Source: Teratosphaeria epicoccoides
Taxonomy: Eukaryota > Ascomycota > Dothideomycetes > Mycosphaerellales > Teratosphaeriaceae
DNA length: 64,000 bases
Assembly (NCBI GenBank): GCA_021401465.1
Contig: JADDMT010000109.1
Span: 1-64,000, forward strand
Reading direction: 5' to 3'
Shown here: positions 34,419 to 45,154 of the stretch, one piece after another
Layout: every line of letters begins with the position of its first letter
Numbering within the stretch: position 1 is the stretch's first letter
The notes under the pieces: generated by a model
The model's input: only the letters and a program-made list of their open reading frames with translations
Told to the model about the DNA's origin: nothing
Databases searched by the model: none
Made by a program: the position numbers and the translations under genes

Positions 34419-37199
34419 ATGGCCAAGCGGCTCTCGTCGCTGTTGACGGCAGGGATCCGGCCTGATGCTTCGGCCAAGATGTCGCCAGAAGACAGCGCCA
34501 CCTCGACGTCGCGGGAAGGCCGCCCCCGGTCCCCTGTCGACCGCATGCCGCGTTCACGATCACCTGCGGCGCGGTTGCTACGCAAAGCTCCTCCATCGCA
34601 GGCCCAGAGCCGTGCGACTTCTGGCTCCCAACTGAGTCTGTACGATTTGCAGTCAGATCCAACAACAGGCCTCGCACCGCCGCCCTACCTAGGTGCAGAT
34701 CCCTACAGCAGATCAGCTTCACGTGCCGGAGACTCACGACCCGGTTGCCGGGCTGGCAGCAGACCAGGCTCGCCTGTCAACTTCTCGCGTCCTGGTACTC
34801 CTCAGTTTGTCATCCCCGGAGAATCGCCCACCACGCATCTGTCAACGGGCGACTCCGCTGCGGCGGAGAAGAGCGCCAGGCGCAAGAGCCTTGGCTGGTT
34901 CAAGAGTAAGGATGAAGAAAAGAAGGCCGCGAATCGTGGACCGGTCGCATGGATTGCAGGACACCCGCAAAGGCTGCCGTGGGACACCGAGGAACTGCTG
35001 GCTGCGAAGCCTATGCAAGAGATGTGGGACGACACCGACGGGAATTGCTTCGTCTACCTGTATCCGCGCATTTCTGGCAAAGGCGCCTGCCTCAAGGTGG
35101 ATAGCGCCATATTTGCAAGCTCCCCTGTTCTGACCAAGCTGGCATTTGGAGATCTGTACAGCAGTGACCCGGACGCCGATCGCCGCGACGTGCTGTTGAC
35201 GCAGAGGGCGCAACACTTGAGTCTGAACACGCCTCCAGACACGCCGAAGCGCAGCGACAACAGTTCCACTGGATCGAGATTCTCTCACGACCGCTTTTCC
35301 AACGCTTCAGATGGCCCCTCAGAGGCACACCTATATCTGCCTGTCAAGCTCCACTCCGACAATCTTGGCTTGCCGACACCTCGTTCGTCGAAATCAAGCA
35401 AGACAGACATGGAGAGTGATCCGTCGGGTGAGGACCTGCAGACACTTATTGATATCCGTAACTTCTTTGCCTTTCTCTGTGGGCAAGCGCTTGTTGCAAC
35501 CAAGAGAAAGTCGACATTCTTCCAGATCTTCCTCTCGATTGCTAGCATCTTGAAGACGTATGAGTTCTCAAACTTGGATGGCAGTACTTTCGGAGAGGTG
35601 GCCAGTGGCAGCTTTGACGCCTACGTTGAGGAGCTCGGTCTGGCAGACGTGCGCACCAGCCGCGAGAAGACTATCGAAGGCCTGGTCTTGGGTGAGCGCA
35701 TGAAGAGCATCATGCTGTACAACGAGGCCTTCACCCACGCAGCCGGCAAATACGAAGATCTGGTCAATATGAAGAGTCCAAAGTTCAACTTGATCTCGCC
35801 TGTCACACAAAACCGATTGACGCGAGCTGCGATGGACCTCGAGAAGCGCATACAGTCTATTCAGCTCATTCTGAAGGACTTCGATTTTCCCTCGCTCTTC
35901 AATGGCATCATGAACAGTAAAATGTCTATTGAGCGCAAAGAAGGAGTTCGGTTCGATGAGTGGAAAGACGCGTGGTGGGGTATGCGTAAGTGGACGATGG
36001 GTACGCTCGCGCATCGTTATGGTCACTGGCCACCCAAAGCTCGCAGCAAGAAAAATGATCTCGAGACAAGTGGCCTCAACAGACAGGTGCTGCTTGATCT
36101 CTATCGCGACATGAGCAGCCTGTACGATCTTTTGGCAGACCGAACGAATCTCACCAGCCGGACTGTGGACAGTATCGGTGAAGACGGCGCGAAGGAGGAA
36201 CCGAACAAACGAGCATTGAGAGTGGTCCTCTCGGAGTATGATCGCAGCGCCTTGCCTGTTAAGCCTCCGATTCCGTTCGATCTGCCTCGGCTCCCAGACA
36301 TTAGGACCACGAGGCCGGATGCGTTGACTGGCGACCAAAAGAAAGACGCCAAGGTGCTGGGAAAGGCACTCAAGAACGATGAGATTAGCAAGATCTTGCG
36401 TGCGAGCTGGAACGACGACACAGTTGTCACGCCCTTCATCGATGCCTACAGAGATATGGAGAGGCGAGCAGCCATTGGCTGTAACATCAACGAGCTCGTG
36501 GACCTCCGCATCGGCCAGTGGATCTTCATGTACGTTGTCCTTCAAGCTCTGCCCATGCTTGCGTGCGATGCACCGGGCATCCAACATACCCAAGGCGTCG
36601 AATACTTCCTCTGCGAGCCACCACGATCAGCCGTACCTTGGGCCAATCCGAACGCGTTTGCGGGTCTTGGAGCCGCAAAGAAAACTTGGTTCTCGGTTGA
36701 TGGTGGCGGCGTGGTCAGTTTGCCTTCTGACGTGGTCGAACACGGCGTCGAGGGCATCTACCGTCGCAGTCACTGCTGGATAAGGGCAGAGCAATGGAGC
36801 GCACATAATCCAATTCTGAATTCTGCTCTGCACGAGCAAGAGGCAATCAACGCAGCTCAATCTGCTGGGCTCCATGACAGCATGCTGCCGACTCCTAGCC
36901 TTGCGGATGGGAGGCGCCGTATTAGCACTAGCTCCACCGACCTCGTTGGTGCGCCAGGCGGCAGCCGTACAGGCAGTCCAGCGAGTTATCGTTCGGGCTA
37001 TCGCCTGTCGAGCTTCGGTCTGGGATTGGAGGCTCTGCCGTTGCCAGTCGGTGTCACTCCTGACGGTCGACCGGACTCACCAGCCCCGGCTGGTAGGCCG
37101 CAGTCTCAGCATTCCGTGGACGCGAGCAAGACTTTTGATGCTATTCTAGGAGAGCCGCAGCAGAAGTCTCAGAAGACCAGTAGGTGGAGGAGAAAGTAG
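34419..37199 (+). CDS. Large conserved fungal protein, DUF8004-like
   Basis: A single-exon gene of 926 residues. The first in-frame ATG is 34419 (MAKRLSSLLTAGIRPDASAK). The first 170 residues are disordered and full of SRPGSP, SRSP and PGTPQ phrases, likely phosphorylation targets. A conserved globular part starts GPVAWIAGHPQRLPWD and continues MWDDTDGNCFVYLYPR and SGKGACLKVDSAIFASSPVLTKLAFGD in segments. This is a layout I associate with the uncharacterised fungal DUF8004 family. The C-terminal tail is again Ser/Pro-rich and ends basic (SRWRRK). There is no signal peptide or convincing membrane helix. The biochemical role is unknown. Antisense frames up to 341 codons inside it are shadows. 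Confidence 0.8.
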   Translation: MAKRLSSLLTAGIRPDASAKMSPEDSATSTSREGRPRSPVDRMPRSRSPAARLLRKAPPSQAQSRATSGSQLSLYDLQSDPTTGLAPPPYLGADPYSRSASRAGDSRPGCRAGSRPGSPVNFSRPGTPQFVIPGESPTTHLSTGDSAAAEKSARRKSLGWFKSKDEEKKAANRGPVAWIAGHPQRLPWDTEELLAAKPMQEMWDDTDGNCFVYLYPRISGKGACLKVDSAIFASSPVLTKLAFGDLYSSDPDADRRDVLLTQRAQHLSLNTPPDTPKRSDNSSTGSRFSHDRFSNASDGPSEAHLYLPVKLHSDNLGLPTPRSSKSSKTDMESDPSGEDLQTLIDIRNFFAFLCGQALVATKRKSTFFQIFLSIASILKTYEFSNLDGSTFGEVASGSFDAYVEELGLADVRTSREKTIEGLVLGERMKSIMLYNEAFTHAAGKYEDLVNMKSPKFNLISPVTQNRLTRAAMDLEKRIQSIQLILKDFDFPSLFNGIMNSKMSIERKEGVRFDEWKDAWWGMRKWTMGTLAHRYGHWPPKARSKKNDLETSGLNRQVLLDLYRDMSSLYDLLADRTNLTSRTVDSIGEDGAKEEPNKRALRVVLSEYDRSALPVKPPIPFDLPRLPDIRTTRPDALTGDQKKDAKVLGKALKNDEISKILRASWNDDTVVTPFIDAYRDMERRAAIGCNINELVDLRIGQWIFMYVVLQALPMLACDAPGIQHTQGVEYFLCEPPRSAVPWANPNAFAGLGAAKKTWFSVDGGGVVSLPSDVVEHGVEGIYRRSHCWIRAEQWSAHNPILNSALHEQEAINAAQSAGLHDSMLPTPSLADGRRRISTSSTDLVGAPGGSRTGSPASYRSGYRLSSFGLGLEALPLPVGVTPDGRPDSPAPAGRPQSQHSVDASKTFDAILGEPQQKSQKTSRWRRK

Positions 37200-37260
37200 G
37201 TATTGAGTTTGCAGCAAGGCATGGTGTGTGAAACAGCGAGTCAGACGATCAGCGAAGCAT

Positions 37261-37340
37261 ACGACCAGCAAAGCACACGACCAGCATATCACACGACCAG
37301 CATATCATACGACCAGCATATCATACGACCAGCATATCAT
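37261..37340. repeat. Five tandem copies of a 16-bp unit
   Basis: The unit acgaccagcatatcat is repeated five times in a row, with the first copy more diverged (acgaccagcaaagcac). It starts 62 bp after the stop of the preceding gene, so it probably lies in its 3' UTR. Confidence 0.93.
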
Positions 37341-38467
37341 ACGGTATCGACATCACAGCGTTGGTCAGGAAACCTGGGAAGATCGCATTCGGTATTGTGT
37401 GTAGTGTTTGCTGTCGCACGTGTAATCATACATCCGGCCGGTCATACCGCTTGGAGGCTAGCAATGTCCTGAGTCCTCTATGGTCGCAATCCCCGATGAG
37501 ACGCCCGGTTCACCTGCGCTTCTTGTGAACGGTCAACTGTCTGATCTTGTGAGCAACGTCATGTCGAGTCGACTAGTCCCGGTTCACAGTTGGGTGCTCT
37601 GACACGTCCGCATAACAAACTGTCGACCTGCTGACGAGTCTGGAAGTAGCGGAAGGCAAGGTCAATGAAGTCATTGACGTGTGTGATGCTTCCTGGTCTG
37701 AGATGCGCAGCACCTTGCTTCCCTATTCCGGCCATGTTGATGTGCAGTGGTTCCGTCTGTGGACCCACTAAACGCACATTAATCAAACATTCACGGGAGG
37801 ACCCAATACACGATTCTCATGCCAAGTCATAACAAGAAGCTAATAGTACCGCCTGTCAATCTGGTTATAGTGTCAACGATCGCTCAGCCTGTCAGCTAGA
37901 CTCAAACACATCGACCAGTAGTCAGGCTTGTCAACTACCGGACGACCGACTGTTGGAAATGCTGTTGATGACGTCCCAAACTGTGCCAGCAGCTGCTTGA
38001 CATATCAAGAACCTGTATCGCCCGCTCCTGCTAGACCGCTTGCATTCTCAAACACTGCCGTCCAGACTACGTAAACTGTCCTGCGACTTGTCGTGTGTGG
38101 ATGACAGTGCTAACCAAATCCTAACCCTTGCCATGGCAAGTAAGCACCTTCCCGCTTGCTGCCGACTCTGCTCTGTCTCTTACCAGATTGTGGATAAGAA
38201 TGTTTCAAGGCCGGCTGCAGGGACAGCGGCTTGCAGAGTAGCCGCTCCAGGCGGCGCTGCTCGCGCCGACATGGTATCTAAGCGCCGACGCTTCCCTGCC
38301 TCAATACCCATGCAGTAGTCCATCCTCAGCAGCCGCCGCTGATGGCGCCCACGAGGCACAGTCCAGGTATATGGCACGGCCATGGTAGAGTGCGGCCGTC
38401 ACTAACCCGCCACCCAGTGCATCTTTTGAATGCATTCTGTACTTACTGCGTCAAGCAACAGAGTGCG

Positions 38468-38680
38468 ATGACCGTGAATGGACAATATGCTGAGACCACG
38501 GGATCAACATGGCCGGCACCAAAACCAGACACTACCGAGAACGAGCCTTACTTCTACGACGACACTGAAACACAGTTTATGAATGAGACCGAAATCAGAG
38601 AGCTCAAGAAGTCAAATCGCATCTGTTTCTGCCCTGATAAGCAGGCTTACTCAGAGCAGGATCGCATGCAGTCCCCGTAG
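38468..38680 (+). CDS. Possible small orphan ORF
   Basis: A 70-codon frame from ATG has protein-like composition with acidic and aromatic residues (ENEPYFYDDTETQFMNETE) and then ELKKSNRICFCPDKQAY. No family is recognised, and no splice partner is evident. It could be an exon of a longer gene or chance. Confidence 0.2.
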   Translation: MTVNGQYAETTGSTWPAPKPDTTENEPYFYDDTETQFMNETEIRELKKSNRICFCPDKQAYSEQDRMQSP

Positions 38681-39522
38681 AGAGGTCGATGCCTACTCCA
38701 TCCAACTGATGTCATGTTGCGGCTGCGCAATTCACAAATTGATGTATGTATCTTGTCGGCGATCACGAGGTGTAATTGTGAAAGATGATCTACTGCTCGG
38801 ACGTCTTGCCTATTTTGTGAAGCCAAGCTTTGGAGTCCAGCTGAGTGCTGAGGCATGATGGCAAGCGCAGAAAATTGGGAGCTTTAGTCGACGGTAAGGA
38901 CGCCAGCAGGTGCGCATGTCCCACTTGCCTGTAACGGGAGACAAGCATGCCCAACGTAGGCTTGTGACGATAGCATCTCAGCCTTTGTCTCGAGCTGGGG
39001 CTCGTGTGTCTCTCGTGAGACTCGTGAGAGCGGCGATGCGCACAGGACTGCCTTGTAGAATGTCAGTGTGCTTGAATGAGCCTGGTCAAGAACTGGCCTG
39101 CTACGGTGATGTCGAATCAAGCGCTGGAAGTTAAGATACACACCCAGACCAGTGGGTGCATCCATGTAACGGGATCGCCTTCCGTGCAGATCTGGAAAGC
39201 TTGGCGCAGCGGTCGAAGCAGCTCTCGTGGTCTTTCCTACTGATGCACCACCAGGCCTCGGCAACGCAAACGTACCTATGGGGGACGACCGCACTTCTGC
39301 AAGTACAAGATCACGACCCGCAAGTCTCGCAGCCACTGACAGCCTGTCTTCACTGTGTTGCGACCTGACGTTGATGCAAGTGAGCGTTTGATGATCGGCT
39401 CCAGCGAATCAGGCTGAAGAACACGCATCCGAACGGCTGTCGCGCCAAAGCCTGGCCCTGACTGGATATTGGGGTGGAGATCATCTGTCAAAGAACGGCA
39501 GACATCTCTCGGGGCAATTCCA

Positions 39523-39631
39523 GACGTAGCATCCCCCGGATTCCAAACGAGCTGCCCGTCCTCCCAAGGTCCTCATTCGGCCGGTTTATCGTCGGGAGTG
39601 CTACGTTTGGAATCCGGGAGGTGCTACGTCT
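39523..39631. repeat. 28-bp imperfect inverted repeat with 53-bp centre
   Basis: The left arm 39523-39550 (agacgtagcatc...attccaaacg) and the right arm 39604-39631 (cgtttggaatcc...gctacgtct) are reverse complements apart from two positions. The arms could fold into a long hairpin. No target-site duplication is visible next to the arms. It may be a remnant of a miniature inverted-repeat element or a structured RNA. Confidence 0.75.
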
Positions 39632-40485
39632 AGATCTCTCGTTATGGTGTCGGAGACCTGTACCCCTTACTGTTCGCGGTCAATTTCAGTGCAACCACAG
39701 CAGTCCACCGGCAGATCATGGCTCTTGTCACAAGGTCCGGCATACCGGGTCGGATGGCTGGTCTGGAGCGCAGGTCGTTTCCAAGAACAAGCGCTTGGGG
39801 TCGCATGCCCCACTAACGGGGCTGCGATGGTGCCATGCGACGAGAGAGAGTGACGGGTGCGACAAAGAAGCTCGATCCGCAGTGGCAGCTACGCAGACGT
39901 TACTCGATGGCCGGTCACTGCGGTCAGTCACTCGCGCCGGCCTCGTGGTGCGTAGCAGCGTAGGACAAGCGAGAGAGCGATGGATATAAGGGGTGCAGAA
40001 AATGCACGCCGTTCATAATATGCGCTCGTCAGATTCGAGGTCGAGCGAGCGAAGGGGAAACGGGCACTTGAAACGCAGCATTGCATTCCTCAAAGGGAAG
40101 GAGGGATTGGTGGGTGACGAAACGCTAGCCTCGACCCCTGTGAGTGTCTCGATACCTTATTATGCATCTTCCCACCAAGACCTCGCTGTCGCGCTCGCAG
40201 TCACGTCTGCAATAATCCTTCAACACAATCGCTTTATGCTTTGTTCTCGTCAAAGGAGACCAGACAATAGGCCCTATTGAACAAAGCCAAACGTCATTCA
40301 TTCCTCACATGCAGTCACGCGTTTAAAGATTCTCGGTCGTGCCTTCTTGCCACTTCTTTGCCACGCACGAGACACAGCAACACGCTCATTCGAAAGCTCG
40401 CGGAAACCAAAATCAGTGCAGGCCACTGACAAGCTCAATCATTCCAGCACACGTCACCACAATCACCCGGGCGGCTCTGGCAAGC

Positions 40486-42879
40486 ATGCCCTCTTTCAGC
40501 AGCAAGGTGCTTCGCTCAGCAGCGCTGAGCACGCTCCTCGCTTTCGCCGCGCCGTCATCAGCGGCTCCAGCGCCCGCTCCGCAGGCGGACAGGACCGCCG
40601 CCGCCGCAGCAGCCTCTACTTCATCCTCCGCCAACGACTCCCCGAGCTACTGGCTCGGTCAATCCTTCGCTCATCAAAACAGCTCAGTGTTTGGCAACAC
40701 CGGCTTTCAACTTTACCGCAATGTCAAGGATTTTGGTGCCGTAGGCGACGGCACCACAGACGATACTAACGCAATCAACGACGCACTATCCCACGGCGAT
40801 CGTTGTTTGACAAACTGCAATTCGTCGACCACGAGCCCCGCCCTCGTCTTCTTCCCGCCTGGAACTTACATGGTCCACGCGCCACTCGTCATGCCATACT
40901 ACACACAGGTCATCGGAGACGCAAACCAGCTCCCTACCGTCCAGGCCACGAGCAACTTCTCTGGCATGGCTGTCTTCGATGCCGACCCGTACACGGACAC
41001 CGGCGCAAACGACTTTATCAACCAGAACAATTTCTTCCGCCAAATGCGCAACTTGATCATTGATCTCACGGGCATGAGCGGAACTACTGGTGCCGGTATC
41101 CACTGGCAAGTCGCCCAGGCAACGTCCCTGCAGAACATCGTGTTCAACATGAAATCGGATGCTGGCACGCAGCAGCAGGGCATCTTCATGGACAATGGCT
41201 CCGGTGGCTTCATGAGCGATCTGGTCTTCAACGGAGGTAAATATGGCGCCTTCCTCGGCAGTCAGCAGTTCACGTCACGCAACCTCACGTTCAACAATTG
41301 CAGGACGGCTATCTTCATGAACTGGAATTGGGGTTGGACACTGTCCGGCATCACCGTCAATGGCGGAGACATCGGTGTCGATGCGTCCAACAGCCCACAA
41401 AACCAGACCGTCGGCTCGACTGTGCTTGCAGACAGTGTCATCGCGTCGACTTATGGTGTCAAGACGGCTTTCACCAAGGGTGACAACGTACCAGATGTGG
41501 GTGGCACTCTGATCTTGGACAATGTTGACCTCACCAAGACGACTCAGGGGATTGTCGACACCAGCAACAGCACGATCTTGGGTCCAGGCACAGCCAATGT
41601 CACCTCTTGGGTCGCTGGTAGCTCCTACGATCGCAGCTTCAGCAAGAGTACCCTTGAGGGAACGCCGACCAACGCGCCAACAAAGCCACTTGCGCTTCTG
41701 ACCGGCCAAGTTCAGGGCGGCACAGTCTTTGGTCGATCCAAGCCTCAATACGAGAGTGCTCCTGCCAGTGAGTTCTCGCTGTCAAAATCCGATGGGGGCT
41801 GTTACGGCGATGGCGTGCACTTCGATACCGACTGTATCAACAGCTTCTTGCAACAAGCTGCTTACAGCAACAAGATAGCATACTTCGAGCATGGTGTCTA
41901 TCGCGTCAACAACACAATCACGATACCGCCCGGCAGCAGAATCGTTGGGGAGCTCTGGTCGACCATTGCCGCATCCAACTTCAGCGACCCCCAGAACCCG
42001 AAGCCTGTCATCCAGATCGGTAACTCTACATCGGATGGCACGGTCGAGATCAGCGACATGCTTTTCGAAATCATCGGGCCCAATCCTGGTGCCATCATGG
42101 TCCAATGGAACATGAAATCGGATCAGGGAAAGTCAGGCATGTGGGACACTCACGTGCGCATGGGCGGTTCTTATGGCTCAGACCTTCTCCTCGAGAATTG
42201 TCCGGTCAGTCAGGCGCCCAAGGATAGTTGCATGGCCGGGTTCATGATGTTCCATGCGACTACGGTGTCGAGTGGCGTCTACCTTGAGAACACATGGTTC
42301 TGGACAGCAGACCACGACATGGAGGACCCACTAAATACGCAGATATCCATCTTCAACGGCCGTGGAGTATTGATCGAGTCGCAAGGCCCTGTATGGCTCT
42401 GGGGCACAGCATCCGAGCACAGCATCATCTACAACTACCAGTTCGATGGCGTCCAAGCGCTATTTTCCGGCTTCATGCAGTCTGAGACGCCGTACTTCCA
42501 GCCAGATCCTGTTGTGCCATCACCGTTGATCGGCTATAACAGCGAGTACGACGATCCGACCTTCACTGTGTGCACTGGCAACAGCACGGATGTGCCTTGC
42601 AAAGACTCCTGGGGCTTGCGAGTGGTCAACAGCAAAGGCGTCCTCATATACTCGGCAGGTTTCTACTCCTTCTTCAACAACTACACCCAGGACTGTTTGT
42701 TGACCAACAGCTGTCAAGAGAACATGATTCGCATACAGAACAGCCAGATCTGCGCGTATGCAGTGACCACAATCGGCACTGTCAATATGGTTGTAGACAA
42801 CGACAACAGTCCGATCCTTGCCTCTGACAACAAGGATGTCTATGGTACGACGATCGGCTACATGGACCTCACGTCGTGA
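40486..42879 (+). CDS. GH55 exo-beta-1,3-glucanase, secreted
   Basis: A glycoside hydrolase family 55 enzyme releasing glucose or short oligosaccharides from beta-1,3-glucan outside the cell. It is a single exon of 797 residues, the normal family size. ATG 40486 is the first in-frame ATG; the open frame upstream begins with GTG and is leader. The signal peptide (MPSFSSKVLRSAALSTLLAF) is followed by an Ala/Pro/Ser linker. Both pectate-lyase-like beta-helix domains are evident. The first opens NVKDFGAVGDGTTDDTNAIN, and the second opens CYGDGVHFDTDCINSFLQQA. Many NxT/S sites are present. The tail shows the repeated short beta turns of the second helix. Role in nutrition or wall remodelling is inferred. 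Confidence 0.93.
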   Translation: MPSFSSKVLRSAALSTLLAFAAPSSAAPAPAPQADRTAAAAAASTSSSANDSPSYWLGQSFAHQNSSVFGNTGFQLYRNVKDFGAVGDGTTDDTNAINDALSHGDRCLTNCNSSTTSPALVFFPPGTYMVHAPLVMPYYTQVIGDANQLPTVQATSNFSGMAVFDADPYTDTGANDFINQNNFFRQMRNLIIDLTGMSGTTGAGIHWQVAQATSLQNIVFNMKSDAGTQQQGIFMDNGSGGFMSDLVFNGGKYGAFLGSQQFTSRNLTFNNCRTAIFMNWNWGWTLSGITVNGGDIGVDASNSPQNQTVGSTVLADSVIASTYGVKTAFTKGDNVPDVGGTLILDNVDLTKTTQGIVDTSNSTILGPGTANVTSWVAGSSYDRSFSKSTLEGTPTNAPTKPLALLTGQVQGGTVFGRSKPQYESAPASEFSLSKSDGGCYGDGVHFDTDCINSFLQQAAYSNKIAYFEHGVYRVNNTITIPPGSRIVGELWSTIAASNFSDPQNPKPVIQIGNSTSDGTVEISDMLFEIIGPNPGAIMVQWNMKSDQGKSGMWDTHVRMGGSYGSDLLLENCPVSQAPKDSCMAGFMMFHATTVSSGVYLENTWFWTADHDMEDPLNTQISIFNGRGVLIESQGPVWLWGTASEHSIIYNYQFDGVQALFSGFMQSETPYFQPDPVVPSPLIGYNSEYDDPTFTVCTGNSTDVPCKDSWGLRVVNSKGVLIYSAGFYSFFNNYTQDCLLTNSCQENMIRIQNSQICAYAVTTIGTVNMVVDNDNSPILASDNKDVYGTTIGYMDLTS

Positions 42880-43380
42880 GGAGGGCACGCTTGTGTGTTG
42901 ATGCCCTCACAGCTTCATGGATGCTATTCGAGGCTTCGAGGCTCTGAGGTTGCTGGGAGAGCACAGAGGACATCGACAGGAATGTGAGCTAAGTACGGCT
43001 CATGCATGGTGCCAAGTAACAGGGCGTTTGGGTGGTAATTTGTAACTCACCTTAAAGTGAGCGGGTGGCTCTCCATAGCGAGAGACATATGAAATGGTGA
43101 AGGAAATGAAAGTTTCGAAACAGTGTTAATGTCCCCGTCGTCTCTCAGTGACAGAAATGCCTCGTCGAATCGACTAAATCTGGCGCGCCGTGCACAGTGG
43201 TAGACATATAGTAGACTTTGCCATCAAAATACAGCTGCTTTCGTCAACAAATGGGCATATCAATACAGCGTGACGAAACCACAGCTGTCAGTGATAAGTA
43301 GAGTGCCAAAACCCGTCAATGCGGAGACTTCTCAGCAGCTGGTCGTCGCACTGGCCAAACGACTACGCTTTGTTCTAGCT
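42880..43380. other. Convergent 3' region of GH55 and monooxygenase genes
   Basis: No gene is seen. A small perfect hairpin (ctcac-cttaaa-gtgag) lies at about 43047-43062 and could take part in 3' end formation, though that is a guess. Confidence 0.4.
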
Positions 43381-44601
43381 TCAACCGTTGAATGGATGTC
43401 TCCCAAATTGACTTCTTTCTCCGAGCATGACGCCGTGCCTTTGAATCGTCTTGGCATGATCCAGCACTTTCTCATCATACTCCTCCTTCGAGATCTCATT
43501 GCCCATCCATAGACCCATCGTGAGCGCGTCGAAAGCAGCCTGGCTGGTCGAAGCGGCTGTATGCGGCCTGAATCCAGCCAGAGCATCACCTACAAGCAAT
43601 ACCTGCCCGTCCAGGAAGCAGTTTCGAGGACTGATCACGTCGGTGATAGCCTGCACGAACGGCTGCGTCGTCTTGCCTACTGCTTCTGCGCACTGCGGTG
43701 GCAGGACCTCTTCGGCGTAGGCTTTCTGCTTGGTCCAGACATTGTCTCTCATCTTTCCCACGGGAAGGGTGATGACGTGTCGGCGGCCGTCGATGTCGGT
43801 CATCAGGTCTTCGAGTTCGGGACTCCCTTCGGCGTAGTTGCAGTACCAGACCCAGTTGAGGAGGCGCTTTCCAGGTTCGAGGGTACCGTTGGGGCCGGGG
43901 ATGAGGTAGGCTAGGATTTGTATGCCTCCTGTGTGGAAGAATGTGAAGCGTTCGACGAAGGCTTGTTTCGCCTCGTCGGAGAGTTCGTGTTCAGGCACAG
44001 TGCCTCGCCAGGCTACATAGCCGACGTACTTTCTCTCGACGTCTGGTTTCAGCAAGCAGCGGACAGTTGAAGAGGCGCCGTCCGCGGCGACAATCAGGTC
44101 TGCTGTGGCGGTCTGCTCGCCGTGGTACTTGTGCTTCCAGGTGAGCTTCACGCCTTCCGACGTTCTGTCGAGCCCAGTGACCGTACAACCATTCTCGTAA
44201 CTGGCTTTCGGCCGCGAGTCCTGCTCAAGGCCAGCGACATATTCACTCTCCAAGCCTTCCACTCTCCAACGCAGCAGATGATAAAGCAGGTCCCAGCTGG
44301 TCATCCGTTGCGTTCGGTCCTCTACCGTCTCAGGCATCACATCGCCTTTCCGATCGAGATAATGGCGTCGCAGGCTGACTACAGCTATGTCGCGGCCCGC
44401 GCGGACATATTCCTCGAAGAATCGTAGGGTGTCATTGCCTGCTACCACACCAGCGCCTTGGTTGTGCAGCAGATTTGTGGGCGAGCGTTCCAATATGCGG
44501 ACTGTGGGTGGGGACTTGAGCGAGAGCAGTGTCAAGGCATGCATGAGGCCTGCCAGTGACCCGCCTACGATGACAACGGACTTGGGCGGGTTTGTCGCCA
44601 T
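43381..44601 (-). CDS. FAD-dependent aromatic-ring monooxygenase
   Basis: A class A flavoprotein monooxygenase of the PHBH fold, 406 residues from ATG at 44601. The dinucleotide-binding start is SVVIVGGSLAGLMHALTL, and the second conserved motif LIVAADGASSTVR fits the DG sequence that contacts FAD and NADPH. The third is QVLLVGDALAGFRPH, the GD motif binding the ribityl chain. The open frame extends upstream to 44775 with two further Met codons. I chose 44601 because the nucleotide-binding strand normally lies within the first ten residues. It is most like 2,6-dihydroxypyridine hydroxylase-type enzymes in overall layout. The substrate is unknown, and there are no neighbouring catabolic genes. 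Confidence 0.87.
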   Translation of the reverse strand: MATNPPKSVVIVGGSLAGLMHALTLLSLKSPPTVRILERSPTNLLHNQGAGVVAGNDTLRFFEEYVRAGRDIAVVSLRRHYLDRKGDVMPETVEDRTQRMTSWDLLYHLLRWRVEGLESEYVAGLEQDSRPKASYENGCTVTGLDRTSEGVKLTWKHKYHGEQTATADLIVAADGASSTVRCLLKPDVERKYVGYVAWRGTVPEHELSDEAKQAFVERFTFFHTGGIQILAYLIPGPNGTLEPGKRLLNWVWYCNYAEGSPELEDLMTDIDGRRHVITLPVGKMRDNVWTKQKAYAEEVLPPQCAEAVGKTTQPFVQAITDVISPRNCFLDGQVLLVGDALAGFRPHTAASTSQAAFDALTMGLWMGNEISKEEYDEKVLDHAKTIQRHGVMLGERSQFGRHPFNG

Positions 44602-45154
44602 GACGTCCAGACGCGGAGCTGTCCTACCTACAACTTGGACCAAGGTGATCATCGATTGGCGAGAGACTCCGCGATCTTGATGAGACTCAAAACGATGAAT
44701 TCTGCTTCGGAGAACAGGGTGAAGATACCTTTTTCGGATCGTTGAAGCTGTAGTGATCTTCTTACCTATACACACGTCACCATATTGTAGCTCACAAGTA
44801 CTCTAAGGCACCTTGCATGCCTGGACTTCGCCGTCTTGATACCCGCCAAAATCTCGCCATGAGCCTTATGATCGCGTCGTTCTCGGCGATGGCGGACAGA
44901 GTACATGTTGATTTACGAGATGCCCATGTAAAGGCGAGGATGTGAGAGAAGAGGTCGGGCTGTTTAATTGGGTGAACGCCAACCTGACGCGCTCGTTCCT
45001 CCTCCTCCCGCCGCCACCTACGCGTGCTTCACTTCCCGTCCTTCTCGACCATTTGTGCATTCCCATATACCAGATGTACCACCTCGACCTCAGATTGCAC
45101 GTGCGGGGACTGGTGACCTAGTCGGAGACACGATCAGGCCAATTCCTGCCCGCC
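44602..45154. other. Divergent promoter region
   Basis: It separates the monooxygenase and the RNR-inhibitor-like gene. No gene is seen. The part nearest the monooxygenase is open in its frame (to 44775) and may be leader. Confidence 0.4.

Larger units (their letters stand above)
37200..40485. other. Gene-poor spacer of 3.3 kb with repeats
   Basis: It contains a 16-bp tandem array (37261-37340), one small possible ORF (38468-38680) and a 28-bp inverted repeat (39523-39631). Otherwise no gene is recognised. The final few hundred bases are the promoter and leader of the GH55 gene. Confidence 0.4.

Noticed and set aside
35568..36593. 341-codon antisense frame within the DUF8004-like gene
   Set aside because: The sense strand has conserved domain content across the same bases. 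Long antisense frames are expected in GC-rich, stop-poor coding DNA, and the antisense product has no motif.
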